64,000 nt of DNA from the NCBI RefSeq assembly GCF_013041615.1, contig NZ_JABEPQ010000003.1, positions 124,001 to 188,000 of the forward strand, given 5' to 3'. Source of the stretch: Knoellia koreensis (GTDB taxonomy: Bacteria; Actinomycetota; Actinomycetes; Actinomycetales; Dermatophilaceae). A model generated the notes under the pieces. It searched no databases. It was not told where the DNA came from and saw nothing but the letters and a program-made list of their open reading frames with translations. Below, in pieces: positions 1 through 8,349 of this stretch. Numbering within the stretch: position 1 is the stretch's first letter; each line of letters starts with the position of its first letter. The position numbers were made by a program, and so were the translations under genes.

Positions 1-1393
1 CCGGGGCGCCCGCCACGGCCGGACCGCGGCTGCGGCCCACGTGGTGGAAGAGGAAGTTGAGCACGATCGCGGTGATCGAGCCGAGGGTGATGCCGGACCC
101 GAGGATGATCTGCGCCCAGTCGGGGACGGCCTTGGCGACGTCGGGCTGCGCGGTGACGTACATCGCCAGGCCGACCGAGGTCGCGACGATGACGACGTTG
201 CGGTGGTCGTGGAAGTCGACCCGCGACAGCGTCTGGAAGCCCACGACCGCGACGGTGGCGAACATCGCGAGCGCCGCACCGCCGAGCACCGGGTGCGGGA
301 TGCCCGCGACGATCGCGCCCGCCTTGGGGATGAGGCCGATGACGATCATGATCGCGCCGGCGGCCGCCACGACGTAGCGGCTCTTGACCCGGGTGAGGCG
401 GACGAGGCCGACGTTCTCGGCGAAGCAGGTGTAGGGGAAGGAGTTGAGGACGCCGCCGATGGTGGTGGCGAGGCCGTCGGCGCGCAGTGCGCGGGCGATG
501 TCCTCCCGACCGACCCGCTTCTCGACGATCTCACCGGTGGCGAACACGTCACCGGTCGTCTCGACGGCGGTGATGAGCATGACCACGATCATCGAGATGA
601 TCGCCGCGATCGAGAACTTCGGCCAGCCGAAGAAGAACGGCGTCGTCACGCCGAGCCAGCTCGAGTCACCCACGCTGTCGAAGTGCGCGTCACCGAGCAC
701 CCACGCCACCAGGGTCCCGACGACCAGGCCGACGAGCACGGCCACCGTGGCCATGAATCCCTTGAACACCCGCTGGATCGCGACGATGAGGAAGAGCGTG
801 CCGAGGGCGTAGGCGAGGTTCTTGCCGCTGCTCGGGTCGAGGTCGGGCCCGGCGCCGCCCGCCGCGTCGGCGGCCGCCACGGGCAGCAGCGCGAGGCCGA
901 TGATCGAGATCACCGAGCCGGTCACGACCGGCGGGAAGAACCGGATCAGCTTGCTGAAGTAGGGCGCGATGAAGAAGGTGAACAGACCCGCGACGATGAC
1001 CGCGCCATAGATGACGAGCAGGCCGTCGGTGCCGCCGCCGGCCGCGAGGCCGATCGCGATCATCGGCGACACGGCGGTGAAGGTGACGCCCTGGAGCAGC
1101 GGCAGCCGCACCCCCACCTTCCAGAAGCCGACCGACTGGATGATCGAGGCGATGCCGCAGGTGAACAGGTCGGCGTTGATGAGGTGGATCAGCTGCTGGG
1201 TGTTGAGCCCGATCGCGCTGGCGAGCAGGATCGGCACGATGACCGCGCCGGCGTAGAACGCCAGCACGTGCTGGAAGCCGTAGATCGCGAGCTTCGGTGC
1301 GGGCAGTACCTCGTCGACGGGGTGCTTGGAGGCACGCTTCGACGCGGGCTTGGGCGAGGGCGAAGGGGCGGTGTTCTCGGTGGTGGCGCTCAT
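1..1393 (-). CDS. NCS2-family urate/xanthine permease (C-terminus beyond the window edge)
   Basis: Membrane symporter that probably imports urate or xanthine with a cation. Read on the minus strand, the protein begins MSATTENTAP at 1393, preceded by a GGAAGGGGAC ribosome site. A short Ser/Pro/Lys-rich cytoplasmic tail is followed by many hydrophobic segments. The NCS2 signatures are clear: FQHVLAFYAGAVIVP in the first membrane segment and SFPYTCFAENVGL in the second half, where most relatives have QNxG and this protein has ENVG. About 464 residues are inside the window and the end lies to the left. It sits 16 bp downstream of the uricase gene on the same strand, which favours urate as substrate over uracil. 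Family assignment is secure; substrate is inferred from context. Confidence 0.9.
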   Translation of the reverse strand, partial: MSATTENTAPSPSPKPASKRASKHPVDEVLPAPKLAIYGFQHVLAFYAGAVIVPILLASAIGLNTQQLIHLINADLFTCGIASIIQSVGFWKVGVRLPLLQGVTFTAVSPMIAIGLAAGGGTDGLLVIYGAVIVAGLFTFFIAPYFSKLIRFFPPVVTGSVISIIGLALLPVAAADAAGGAGPDLDPSSGKNLAYALGTLFLIVAIQRVFKGFMATVAVLVGLVVGTLVAWVLGDAHFDSVGDSSWLGVTTPFFFGWPKFSIAAIISMIVVMLITAVETTGDVFATGEIVEKRVGREDIARALRADGLATTIGGVLNSFPYTCFAENVGLVRLTRVKSRYVVAAAGAIMIVIGLIPKAGAIVAGIPHPVLGGAALAMFATVAVVGFQTLSRVDFHDHRNVVIVATSVGLAMYVTAQPDVAKAVPDWAQIILGSGITLGSITAIVLNFLFHHVGRSRGPAVAGAP

Positions 1394-1409
1394 GATGTCG
1401 TCCCCTTCC

Positions 1410-2312
1410 TCAGCAGAAACCCGGGACGGTCAGCCAGGCATCGCCGGCGTCGGAGCCGCCGTCGCGCTGCACGGTGGCCTCGATGAGGCCGTAGGGCCGG
1501 TCGGCCGCGATGAAGACCTCGCCGTTGTTCTCGGTGCCGAACGGCGAGAGGTCGACGAGGAAGTGGTGCTTGTTCGGCGCCGAGAACTTGATCTCGGCGA
1601 CCTCGGGGTGGGCGTCGAGGACGGCCGACCCCATGGCGTAGAGCGTCTCCTGCAGCGCGCGGCTGTAGGTCGTGGCGAACGCCTCGAGCATGACCCGTTT
1701 GATGTCGTCGTAGGACTTGTTCCAGTCGACACCGTCAGTGCTCTCGTACCGCCAGCGCGCGACGAGCGAGGTCGCGAGAATCCGGTCGTCGGTCTCCTGG
1801 AGCGTCGTGTACTCGTCCTTGAGGTAGCCCTTGAACTCCGAGCCGGTCGACTTGAGGACGACGAGGTCCTTCAGGCCGGACACGACCCACGCCTGGCCGC
1901 TCGCGCGGTCACGGGTGACGACGGTGGTGCGCACTTCGCCGCCCCGACGGGCGAACGCGTGGTCGTGGCCCTGGCCGTCGACCTCGATGCGGTCCCACGC
2001 GTACTCCTCGACCTCGATCCGGCTGCCGGACGCGGCCTCGCAGGCGTCGAGGAAGCGGGCGCCGAGAGCCAGCGCGTAGTCCTCGGGCGAGGTGACACCG
2101 TGCTCCTTGGCGAACGCGAAGGCGGTGTTCTTCTGGGTGTCGGTTGGCAGCACGGCGGCCTGGTCGCCTGTCGTGTGCGCGTCACCGAACTCGCCGCGCA
2201 GCGCGGTCGAGACATTGAGGTCGCGGATCTCGTGCCGGGCGGTGTCGCGGTAGATCCGCACCACGCGGTTCTCCGCCTTGCCGTACTGGTTGGGTCCGAG
2301 GACATAGCTCAT
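1410..2312 (-). CDS. Urate oxidase (uricase)
   Basis: Cofactor-free oxidation of urate to 5-hydroxyisourate, the first ring-opening step of purine catabolism, in the cytoplasm. The 300-residue product has the usual single-domain (two T-fold) uricase length. Visible family features are the catalytic threonine segment VLPTDTQKNT near residue 55, the paired FGDAHTTGD segment before it, and NKHHFLVDL in the second half. I start it at the ATG at 2312 (MSYVLGPNQYG) because AAAGGAG lies just upstream; the frame stays open further upstream, but that stretch is low-complexity Arg/Pro and holds the promoter region. It is the first gene of a probable two-gene unit with the permease. Enzymes for hydroxyisourate, OHCU and allantoin are not in the window. 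Confidence 0.95.
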   Translation of the reverse strand: MSYVLGPNQYGKAENRVVRIYRDTARHEIRDLNVSTALRGEFGDAHTTGDQAAVLPTDTQKNTAFAFAKEHGVTSPEDYALALGARFLDACEAASGSRIEVEEYAWDRIEVDGQGHDHAFARRGGEVRTTVVTRDRASGQAWVVSGLKDLVVLKSTGSEFKGYLKDEYTTLQETDDRILATSLVARWRYESTDGVDWNKSYDDIKRVMLEAFATTYSRALQETLYAMGSAVLDAHPEVAEIKFSAPNKHHFLVDLSPFGTENNGEVFIAADRPYGLIEATVQRDGGSDAGDAWLTVPGFC

Positions 2313-2426
2313 GGGTGCGCTCCTTTGCGCCGGTGGTGAGCGAGGGGGTGCCGATCCGGGGCGGCCGCCGGCGAGTGGGTGTGCCTTCGCCGTATGCCGC
2401 GGGCGCGGGATGAGCGCCTCAGTCGC

Positions 2427-2503
2427 GTTTCCGGATCGTGGAAACCTGTTTACGAATGATGGAACGGTACGCCTGCGGCGGGCGTCCGTCAACAGTTTGT
2501 TGA
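2427..2503 (-). promoter_or_regulatory. Palindromic operator candidates upstream of uricase
   Basis: Two perfect inverted repeats lie in the uricase upstream region: GTTTCC-N7-GGAAAC at 2427-2445, followed at once by a second overlapping GAAACCTGTTTAC half-symmetry, and TCAACA-GTT-TGTTGA at 2489-2503. Spacing and symmetry are those of dimeric repressor sites. Purine and ureide genes in actinobacteria are commonly controlled by IclR, GntR or PucR-type regulators, but which protein binds here cannot be told from sequence. Confidence 0.45.
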
Positions 2504-2511
2504 AGTTCGAC

Positions 2512-2555
2512 TTGAGTGCCTGAGACCGGCCCATGGGTGGGTCTCAGGCACTCAA
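2512..2555 (-). terminator. 16-bp hairpin after the guanidinium exporter
   Basis: A perfect 16-bp inverted repeat, TTGAGTGCCTGAGACC at 2512-2527 against its complement at 2540-2555, with a 12-base loop that is itself self-complementary (CCCATGGG). It begins 5 bp after the end of the exporter gene and separates it from the uricase promoter. No T-run follows, so termination is likely but not certain. Confidence 0.6.
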
Positions 2556-2560
2556 CTCGA

Positions 2561-2875
2561 CTAGTGGAGCAGCTTGAGGCCGATGACGCAGCCGACGATG
2601 CCGAGGATCAGCAGCACCTTGGCCAGTGACGCCGGTTCCTCTCCGGTCGCCATCGCGAACGCGACGGTGAGCGCGGCACCGATGCCCACCCACACGGCAT
2701 ACGACGTCCCGACGGGAAGGTCGCGCATCGCGTAGGCGAGCCCGCCCATGCTGAGCAGAATGGCGACGCCGAAGACGATGGTCGGCCCCAGCTTGCTGAA
2801 GCCCTCGGACTTGCCCAAGGCGGTCGCCCACACGGCTTCGAGCACACCCGAGACGACGAGCACGATCCACGACAT
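2561..2875 (-). CDS. sugE: SMR-family guanidinium exporter (Gdx/SugE type)
   Basis: Small inner-membrane antiporter that exports guanidinium in exchange for protons. The 104-residue protein has the four hydrophobic helices of the small multidrug resistance family. The central glutamate is at residue 13 (VLEAVWA), and GKSEGF and GTSYAVWVGIG mark the SugE/Gdx branch rather than the EmrE/QacE drug exporters. AAGGAG lies 7 bases before the ATG at 2875. The functional call is supported independently by a guanidine-III riboswitch directly upstream. Guanidine is a by-product of nitrogen and purine metabolism in many bacteria, so its place next to uricase may be meaningful; that link is inference. 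Confidence 0.93.
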   Translation of the reverse strand: MSWIVLVVSGVLEAVWATALGKSEGFSKLGPTIVFGVAILLSMGGLAYAMRDLPVGTSYAVWVGIGAALTVAFAMATGEEPASLAKVLLILGIVGCVIGLKLLH

Positions 2876-2888
2876 GACGACTCTCCTT

Positions 2889-2932
2889 GGCGTCGTCTTG
2901 TCGAGGGACCGGGTACGACACCGCTCGTCCGG
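2889..2932 (-). promoter_or_regulatory. Guanidine-III (ykkC-III) riboswitch
   Basis: On the minus strand the 44 bases match, from memory, the compact ykkC-III consensus almost base for base: CCGGACGAG at the 5' end, GTCGTACCCGGTC in the middle, and GACAAGACGACGCC at the 3' end. CCGG of the first block pairs with CCGG of CCCGGTC, and the middle GTCGT pairs with the 3' ACGAC to close the pseudoknot. The 3' helix ends one base from the AAGGAG ribosome site of the exporter, so ligand binding probably opens or closes that site and controls translation start. Confidence 0.88.
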
Positions 2933-3131
2933 GGACCGATCGAGGTCCTGGCCTCAGGCTCTCAAACGCGAGCGCCGGGAGCAAAGCCAGCGAGCCCATG
3001 GTGACGAATCTGTCACTGCGACAGGTCGATCCAGCGCGCAGCGGCCTCGTAGCAGTCGGTCGGGGTGTCGTTGAAGGCCATGGCCGCGGTGGGCGCGTGC
3101 CGGCGGACGAGGTGGTGCGTCCGCTCCCGGC

Positions 3132-3647
3132 TCAGGCATCGGCGGCGGCCTCGCGGATGCGGTTGAGGTAGTTGTAGACCGTGAACCGGGTGAGGCCCAT
3201 CGCCTCGGCCACAGTCTCGGCGCTACGGCGCATCTCGAAGGCGCCCCGCTCCTCGAGGAGTCGCACGGCGTGCTGCTTCTGCGGCCGGGAGAGCGTGTCG
3301 AGCGAGCCACCCAGCTCAGCCTCGACATCGGCGATCAGCCTGCTGAGTCCGTCGGTGAGATCCGTTGCGCCAGAGGGGGTCTGGACCGACTCGGCCAGGT
3401 CCGGCGCATTGACGTCGGCCAACGTGAGGGTGACTCGGGTGGCGCCGTTGGCCAGGGCCGCCTTGAGGGCGGCACCCACCGCGTCGACGACCGCGTCACA
3501 ATCCCCCGCCACCGAGGTGCCGAGCGGCCCCAGGTCTGGCGACAGGCCGGCATACTGCAGCGCGTCGGCGGCGGCGGTGACGTGCGCGGGCAGCGCGTCG
3601 TCCTCGCCGTGGAACGGCTCGGTCGTGAACTCGGCGCGCACCCGCAT
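3132..3647 (-). CDS. HTH regulator with N-terminal thiamine-binding-like domain
   Basis: Probable transcription regulator of 171 residues. Residues 1-95 resemble the small ferredoxin-like MTH1187/YkoF domain that binds thiamine or related ligands. Residues 125-168 form a C-terminal helix-turn-helix of the DauR/YheO type, starting SRPQKQHAV and ending TRFTVYNYLNRIREA. A leaderless start is likely: TAGCGT lies 7 bases before ATG 3647, inside the end of the aldolase gene. It is the last gene of the malic enzyme-aldolase run and lies 256 bp upstream of the exporter gene. Its ligand and targets are unknown; the neighbouring purine genes are obvious candidates. Confidence 0.7.
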   Translation of the reverse strand: MRVRAEFTTEPFHGEDDALPAHVTAAADALQYAGLSPDLGPLGTSVAGDCDAVVDAVGAALKAALANGATRVTLTLADVNAPDLAESVQTPSGATDLTDGLSRLIADVEAELGGSLDTLSRPQKQHAVRLLEERGAFEMRRSAETVAEAMGLTRFTVYNYLNRIREAAADA

Positions 3648-3657
3648 GGGCGCGACG

Positions 3658-4938
3658 CTACCCCTTCGGCTGGGGAGCGCGGCGAGCGATGACGTCGATC
3701 GCGGCCCGGTCGAGACCGGTCAGCTCGCGCACCTCGGCCTCGTCGACGGCACCGCAGTCGAGGCCGCGGACGATGAAGTCCGACAGCGCCCGCGCGGTCG
3801 CCGGCTCGTCCATGACACCGGCGTCGACCTGGCCGACGTAGTTGCGCAGCCGCTCGGCCGCGGCCGGCAGGCCCTCGCGGAAGAACGCGTAGGTCGCGGC
3901 GTACCGGCTCGGCAGCTGGGCGGGGTGCAGGTCCCAGCCCTGGTAGTAGCCGCGTTCGAGCGACCGCCGCACGAGCCGGGCGTGCAGCGCCCAGGCCGCG
4001 CGGACCCGCTCGGTCGAGCCGACGGGCAGGATGTTGGTGGAGCCGTCGGAGAGCCGCACGCCCGTTCCGGCGGCCGCCACCTGCATGACCGCCTTGGCGT
4101 GGTCGGCGCCGGGGTGCTCCATCGACTGGTAGGCCGCGGCGATGCCGAGCGAGGCGGAGTAGTCGTAGGTGCCGTAGTGCAGCCCGGTGCAGCGACCGGC
4201 CGACGCGTGCACCATCCGGGCCACGAGCGCGGTGCCGTCGGGGCCGAGGATCGACTGCGGCGTCTCGACCTGGATCTCGAACTCCACCGCCCCGGCCTTC
4301 AAAACCAGGGACTCCTCGATCCGCTCACAGGCGACGACCATGGCCTCGACCTGCTCCACCGACGTGACCTTGGGCAGCGTGACGACGAATCCCGTTGGCA
4401 GCGTGGCGGTTTCGCGGTCGGCGATGGCGGAGAGGAAGGCCACCAGCGTTCGTATGCCGCGGGCGCGCGTGGGTGCCTCGAAGGACTTGAAGCGGATGCC
4501 GGTGAACGGCGCGCCGCTGCCGCGGTCGGCGGCCTCACGCAGCGCGGCCACCGCGGCCTCGACCGCGGCATCCTCGTCGGCGTCGGGTCGCGCGCCGTAG
4601 CCGTCCTCGAAGTCGACCCGCAGGTCCTCGACCGGCTCGGCCGCGAGCTTGGCCCGCACGCGCCGCTCGACCTCGTCCGCGAGCTCGGGCTCGAGGCCGA
4701 CGGCCTCGGCGAACGCGCCGTCGGCGCCGTGCTCGTCGAGGGCGGCCAGCGCCTCGCTCCCCCACCGCGACACCAGGTCAGGGGTCACCTTGTCGGCGGG
4801 CACATAGACGGTGTGCACCGGCTGTCGGGTGGGTCGCTCGCCCGGGAACTGTCGCGCCAGAGCGGCATCCGCCGCAGCGAGGCGCTGGTCGAGCTCGCCG
4901 GTCAGGGTGGTCAGCAGGTCGTTCTCCACGGTCGTCAC
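3658..4938 (-). CDS. HpcH/HpaI (CitE-like) aldolase family protein, DUF6986 type
   Basis: A TIM-barrel lyase-like protein of 426 residues. CitE-type landmarks are visible: DFEDGYG for metal and substrate binding around residue 110, LPKVTSVEQVE around 188, and EFEIQVETPQSIL around 222, whose glutamate would hold the metal. It starts with GTG at 4938, overlapping the malic enzyme stop by 4 bp (GTGA), so the two are translationally coupled. Proteins of this type usually cleave or form C-C bonds next to acyl-CoA or glyoxylate. Its position between malic enzyme and the uricase locus suggests disposal of glyoxylate or a related C2-C4 acid from ureide breakdown. That role is inference; the reaction is not known to me. 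Confidence 0.75.
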   Translation of the reverse strand: MTTVENDLLTTLTGELDQRLAAADAALARQFPGERPTRQPVHTVYVPADKVTPDLVSRWGSEALAALDEHGADGAFAEAVGLEPELADEVERRVRAKLAAEPVEDLRVDFEDGYGARPDADEDAAVEAAVAALREAADRGSGAPFTGIRFKSFEAPTRARGIRTLVAFLSAIADRETATLPTGFVVTLPKVTSVEQVEAMVVACERIEESLVLKAGAVEFEIQVETPQSILGPDGTALVARMVHASAGRCTGLHYGTYDYSASLGIAAAYQSMEHPGADHAKAVMQVAAAGTGVRLSDGSTNILPVGSTERVRAAWALHARLVRRSLERGYYQGWDLHPAQLPSRYAATYAFFREGLPAAAERLRNYVGQVDAGVMDEPATARALSDFIVRGLDCGAVDEAEVRELTGLDRAAIDVIARRAPQPKG

Positions 4939-6365
4939 CGCGTCTCCTCGTCGTCGATGGTGGCGTCGGCGTGGCCGGAGTCCTCGGCTGCCCGGCGAAC
5001 GGCCGCGGCCACCGCGGGTGCCACCTCGGAGTCGAAGACGCTCGGCACGATGTAGCTCGCGTTGAGCTGGTCCGGGTGGACGCAGTCGGCGATGGCCGTG
5101 GCGGCGGCGATCATCATCTCGCTGGTGATGTCACGGGCACCCGCGTCGAGGAGCCCGCGGAAGAACCCCGGAAACGCCAGCACGTTGTTGATCTGGTTCG
5201 CGTAGTCGGACCGACCGGTCGCCACCACGGCCGCCGTCCTGCTCGCCGCCACCGGGTCGACCTCGGGGTCGGGGTTGGCGAGCGCGAACACGATGGCACC
5301 GGGCTCCATCGTGGCGATGTCGTCACCCGTGAGCAGGTTGGGCGCCGAGACCCCGATGAAGACGTCGGCGCCGGCAAGCACCTGCTTGAGGGTGCCGCTC
5401 ACGCGACGGGGGTTGGTGTGACCCGCGATCCAGCCTCGGAACTCGTCGCTGTGCTGGGTCGCCGGGTCGGGGTCGAGGGCTCCGTGGCGGTCGCAGCCGA
5501 CGATGTCGGTGTACCCCTGCGCGTCGAGCAGCCGCACGATCGCGTGGCCTGCCGCGCCGACACCGGAGACGACCACCTTGACGTCCTCGGGCTTCTTGCC
5601 CACGACCCGCAGCGCATTCGTCAGGGCGGCGAGCACCACGATCGCGGTGCCGTGCTGGTCGTCGTGGAAGACGGGGATGTCCAGCTCGTCGCGCAGCCGC
5701 TGCTCGATCTCGAAGCACCGCGGCGCCGAGATGTCCTCGAGGTTGATGCCGCCGTAGACCGGGGCGACCGCCTTGACCGTGCGGATGATCTCCTCGGTGT
5801 CCTGGGTGTCGAGACACACCGGCCAGGCGTCGACCCCGGCGAACTGCTTGAACAGAGCGGCCTTGCCCTCCATCACGGGCAGGGCGGCCTCGGGGCCGAT
5901 GTTGCCGAGCCCGAGCACTGCGGATCCGTCGGTGACGACGGCCACCGTGTTGCGCTTGATCGTGAGCCGCCTTGCGTCGTCAGGGTTTTCGGCGATGGCC
6001 ATGCAGACGCGAGCCACGCCCGGCGTGTAGGCGCGGGACAGGTCGTCGCGGTGCTTGAGCGGCACCGTCGGCACGACCTCGAGCTTGCCGCCGAGGTGCA
6101 GCAGGAAGGTGCGGTCGCTGACCTTGCGCACGGTCACGCCGGGGACGGCGGCGATCTTCTCGGTGATCCGGTCGGCGTGCTCGGCGTCGGAGGCGTTGCA
6201 GGTGACGTCGACGACGAGGCTGCCGGCCCTGGACTCGACGACGTCGAGAGCGGTCAGTGCACCGCCGGCCTCCGCGACGGCGGCGGCCACCACACCCGTC
6301 GTGTCGACCGCGGCCGGGGCCTGGACCCGGACGGTGATGGAGTACCCGGGGCTCGGAGCCGCCAT
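4935..6365 (-). CDS. NAD(P)-dependent malic enzyme with N-terminal ACT domain
   Basis: Oxidative decarboxylation of malate to pyruvate, cytoplasmic. Residues 1-80 form an ACT-type regulatory domain ([11 protein letters not shown], then the alternating strands through [10 protein letters not shown]). The malic enzyme body follows: [14 protein letters not shown], the lysine-bearing [21 protein letters not shown], the metal site [12 protein letters not shown] and [15 protein letters not shown], and the nucleotide-binding [12 protein letters not shown] start at ATG 6365 (MAAPSPG) with GAGGTC upstream; the frame is open further back, but that part is not family-like. It leads a coupled unit with the aldolase. 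The ACT domain suggests allosteric control by an amino acid or another small ligand. Confidence 0.92.
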   Translation of the reverse strand: MAAPSPGYSITVRVQAPAAVDTTGVVAAAVAEAGGALTALDVVESRAGSLVVDVTCNASDAEHADRITEKIAAVPGVTVRKVSDRTFLLHLGGKLEVVPTVPLKHRDDLSRAYTPGVARVCMAIAENPDDARRLTIKRNTVAVVTDGSAVLGLGNIGPEAALPVMEGKAALFKQFAGVDAWPVCLDTQDTEEIIRTVKAVAPVYGGINLEDISAPRCFEIEQRLRDELDIPVFHDDQHGTAIVVLAALTNALRVVGKKPEDVKVVVSGVGAAGHAIVRLLDAQGYTDIVGCDRHGALDPDPATQHSDEFRGWIAGHTNPRRVSGTLKQVLAGADVFIGVSAPNLLTGDDIATMEPGAIVFALANPDPEVDPVAASRTAAVVATGRSDYANQINNVLAFPGFFRGLLDAGARDITSEMMIAAATAIADCVHPDQLNASYIVPSVFDSEVAPAVAAAVRRAAEDSGHADATIDDEETR

Positions 6366-6378
6366 GACAGACCTCGCA

Positions 6379-6416
6379 CTTCCACGATACGGATTCTTGA
6401 TTCTGACAAGTGGAAG
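6379..6416 (-). promoter_or_regulatory. Inverted repeat in the malic enzyme promoter region
   Basis: CTTCCAC at 6379-6385 and GTGGAAG at 6410-6416 form a perfect 7-bp inverted repeat around an AT-richer core. Read toward the malic enzyme gene, that core contains TTGTCA and TATCGT, which could serve as promoter elements though their spacing is short. The intergenic region also carries the divergent PaaX promoter. Confidence 0.3.
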
Positions 6417-6514
6417 GGTAGGCCGTGGTCCGCTTCCCCCACAAGCACCGCACGGCATACGAGACGACGTCGCCCGCCCGGCCCCGCACGAACCGTGCGG
6501 TTACTGTGCGACCC

Positions 6515-7387
6515 GTGACGATGAGCGAGCTCACCGGCGCCCCCGACCGCGGGGCGCTGCCCCCACGCGCCCTCATCATCACCGTCCTCGGCCTCTATGT
6601 CCGCGAGGCCGGCGGGTGGATCAGCGTCAGCGCCCTCATCCGGCTGATGGCCGCGACCGGCGTCGACGAGCAGGCCGTCCGCTCGGCGCTGACGCGGCTC
6701 AAGAAGCGCGGCATCGTCGAGGCCGAGCGCCGCGGCGGCGCCGCGGGCTACGCCCTGTCGGCCTACGCGCGGCAGGTGCTCGAGGTCGGCGACCGCCGCA
6801 TCTTCGCCCGTCCCGGCAGCGACGACCGCGACTGGGTCGTCGTCGTCTTCTCGGTGCCCGAGTCCGAGCGAGCCAAGCGCCACGCGCTGCGAAGTCGCCT
6901 GTCCTGGTTGGGTTTTGGCACCGTCGCCAACGGCGTTTGGATCGCGCCGGCGCACATTGCCGACGACACCCGCGAGGTGCTCGTGCAGGACGGCCTCGAA
7001 CCCTACGTCGACCTCTTCCGTGCGGAGTACCTCGCCTTCGGCGAGCCTGCTGCGAAGGTCGCGCGGTGGTGGGACCTCACGACCCTGCAGGACCTGTATG
7101 CCGCGTTCGAGGCGGAGTACGCCCCGGTCCTGCGGCGGTGGGTCGCCACCGGCGCCGCAGACAGCACCGACGCCCGCGCGGAGGCCTTCGGCGACTACGT
7201 GCGGGCCCTGACAGCCTGGCGCCGGCTGCCGTTCCTTGACCCCGGGCTGCCCGCCGACCTGCTCCCCAGCCCCTGGTCGGGCACCGCCGCCGCCGAGACG
7301 TTCTTCGCGCTGCGCGACCGGCTCGAGGCGCGGGCCCACGACTACGTCACCGAGGGGCAGGCACCCGCAGCCGCTCGTCGGGGATGA
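6515..7387 (+). CDS. PaaX-family transcriptional regulator
   Basis: Repressor of the family that senses aryl-CoA thioesters such as phenylacetyl-CoA. The 290-residue product has an N-terminal winged helix (residues 20-85, with SALTRLKKRGIVEAERR as recognition and wing) followed by the PaaX core, VVVVFSVPESERAKRHALR and FGTVANGVWIAP. GTG 6515 fits a leaderless message, with TACTGT 7 bases upstream; ATG 6521 is the alternative. It is divergent from malic enzyme and convergent with the RidA gene, overlapping that gene's last 41 bp. It lies just before a CoA-dependent aromatic operon, so a CoA thioester of that pathway is the likely inducer. Target operators were not identified. Confidence 0.88.
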   Translation: MTMSELTGAPDRGALPPRALIITVLGLYVREAGGWISVSALIRLMAATGVDEQAVRSALTRLKKRGIVEAERRGGAAGYALSAYARQVLEVGDRRIFARPGSDDRDWVVVVFSVPESERAKRHALRSRLSWLGFGTVANGVWIAPAHIADDTREVLVQDGLEPYVDLFRAEYLAFGEPAAKVARWWDLTTLQDLYAAFEAEYAPVLRRWVATGAADSTDARAEAFGDYVRALTAWRRLPFLDPGLPADLLPSPWSGTAAAETFFALRDRLEARAHDYVTEGQAPAAARRG

Positions 7388-7784
7388 CGGCGACGCCCAT
7401 GATCTCGATGAGCGCCTCGGGCTGCCAGAGGCCGGTCGTGCCGATGCCGGCCATCGCGGGGTAGACCGGCCCGGCCAGCTCACGCCATACCTTCCCGATC
7501 TCGCGCCCGTGCGCCTGGTAGTCGGGGATGTCGGTGAGGAAGATCGTGATGCTCACGAGGTCGCTCGGCACACCGCCGGCTTCGGCGACGGTGGCGAGCA
7601 CGTTGCCGAACGCCTGCCGGAACTGCTCGACGATTCCCCCGGGCACGATCTTCATGTCGGCGTCGAGGGCGGTCTGCCCGCCGAGGTAGAGCGTGTTGCC
7701 CGAGAGGGTGCCGTGGGAGAAGCCGCTCGGCACGGGCAGCGTCGCCGGGTTGACGGTCACGGGGGTCAGCGGGTGCGTCGTCAT
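7347..7784 (-). CDS. RidA-family enamine/imine deaminase
   Basis: A 145-residue RidA (YjgF/YER057c) protein, a trimeric enzyme that hydrolyses reactive enamines and imines to ketones and ammonia. The fold pattern is clear: TLYLGGQTALDAD, FGNVLATVAEAGG, and the C-terminal EALIEIMGVAVIP. I choose ATG 7784 because TACCCT is exactly 6 bases upstream, a leaderless promoter; an in-frame GTG at 7802 is less likely. The gene faces the aromatic operon from the other side of a shared promoter region. Because the 2-aminobenzoyl-CoA route makes an amino-oxo-cyclohexene (a vinylogous enamine), a dedicated RidA would make chemical sense. That assignment is inference. Confidence 0.85.
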   Translation of the reverse strand: MTTHPLTPVTVNPATLPVPSGFSHGTLSGNTLYLGGQTALDADMKIVPGGIVEQFRQAFGNVLATVAEAGGVPSDLVSITIFLTDIPDYQAHGREIGKVWRELAGPVYPAMAGIGTTGLWQPEALIEIMGVAVIPDERLRVPAPR

Positions 7785-7863
7785 GGACCGAGGGTAGCCC
7801 ACCTATTGACGTTTGGCGACGATCGTGAAAATCTCGCTATATCCGAACGCAAGGGAGCGCGAG

Positions 7864-8349
7864 ATGGAACCGGACTTCAGCAAGTACCAGCTCGAGGGCG
7901 ACCCCTCGATGTACGCCAACGAGTCCGGGCTGGTGGTCCCGTTCGTGACCCGCGCCGGGTCCGAGGAGGGCAACACCGGCCAGTCCGACGGCGCGAGCCG
8001 CATCTCCGGCGTGAGCATCCAGCACACGCCCGCCACCAAGCTGTGGTTCGGCAAGGTGAGCAACGACGCCGGCTACCGCTCGGTCCCCCACCACCACGGC
8101 GAGGCCGAGACCGGCGGCTACGTGTTGTCCGGCCGCGCCCGCATCTACTTCGGCGAGCGGTTCGAGGACTACCTCGACATGTCCGAGGGCGACTGGGTGT
8201 TCGTGCCGCCGTTCATGCCCCACGTCGAGTGCAACCTCGACCGCAACAACCCGCTGACCTGGATGACGACCCGCACGCCCGAGAACATCGTCGTCAACCT
8301 CCCGCAGGTCAGTGACGACGACCTGCGCGACTGGAACAGCCGCCCGTGA
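7864..8349 (+). CDS. Single-domain cupin of the aromatic operon
   Basis: A 161-residue cupin, first gene of a five-gene overlapping operon. Cupin motif 1 is visible as VPHHHGEAETGGYVLSGRAR (around residues 75-95) with three consecutive histidines and a glutamate able to bind metal. Motif 2 is FVPPFMPHVECN, with its histidine. This metal set is complete, so it may be a dioxygenase or isomerase rather than only a sensor, but it is too short for gentisate 1,2-dioxygenase, which has two cupin domains. GGGAG precedes ATG 7864. The exact reaction is unknown; by context it acts on an intermediate of the CoA-thioester pathway. Confidence 0.75.
   Translation: MEPDFSKYQLEGDPSMYANESGLVVPFVTRAGSEEGNTGQSDGASRISGVSIQHTPATKLWFGKVSNDAGYRSVPHHHGEAETGGYVLSGRARIYFGERFEDYLDMSEGDWVFVPPFMPHVECNLDRNNPLTWMTTRTPENIVVNLPQVSDDDLRDWNSRP

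Noticed and set aside
41-1486. Long plus-strand frame over the permease
   Set aside because: Translation is Asp/Arg/Glu/Gly low complexity typical of an antisense frame in high-GC DNA; the minus strand gives a clean NCS2 permease.
3013-3081. 22-codon minus-strand frame MAFNDTPTDC...
   Set aside because: Too short, no ribosome site, no family likeness; lies in the gap between the regulator and the riboswitch.
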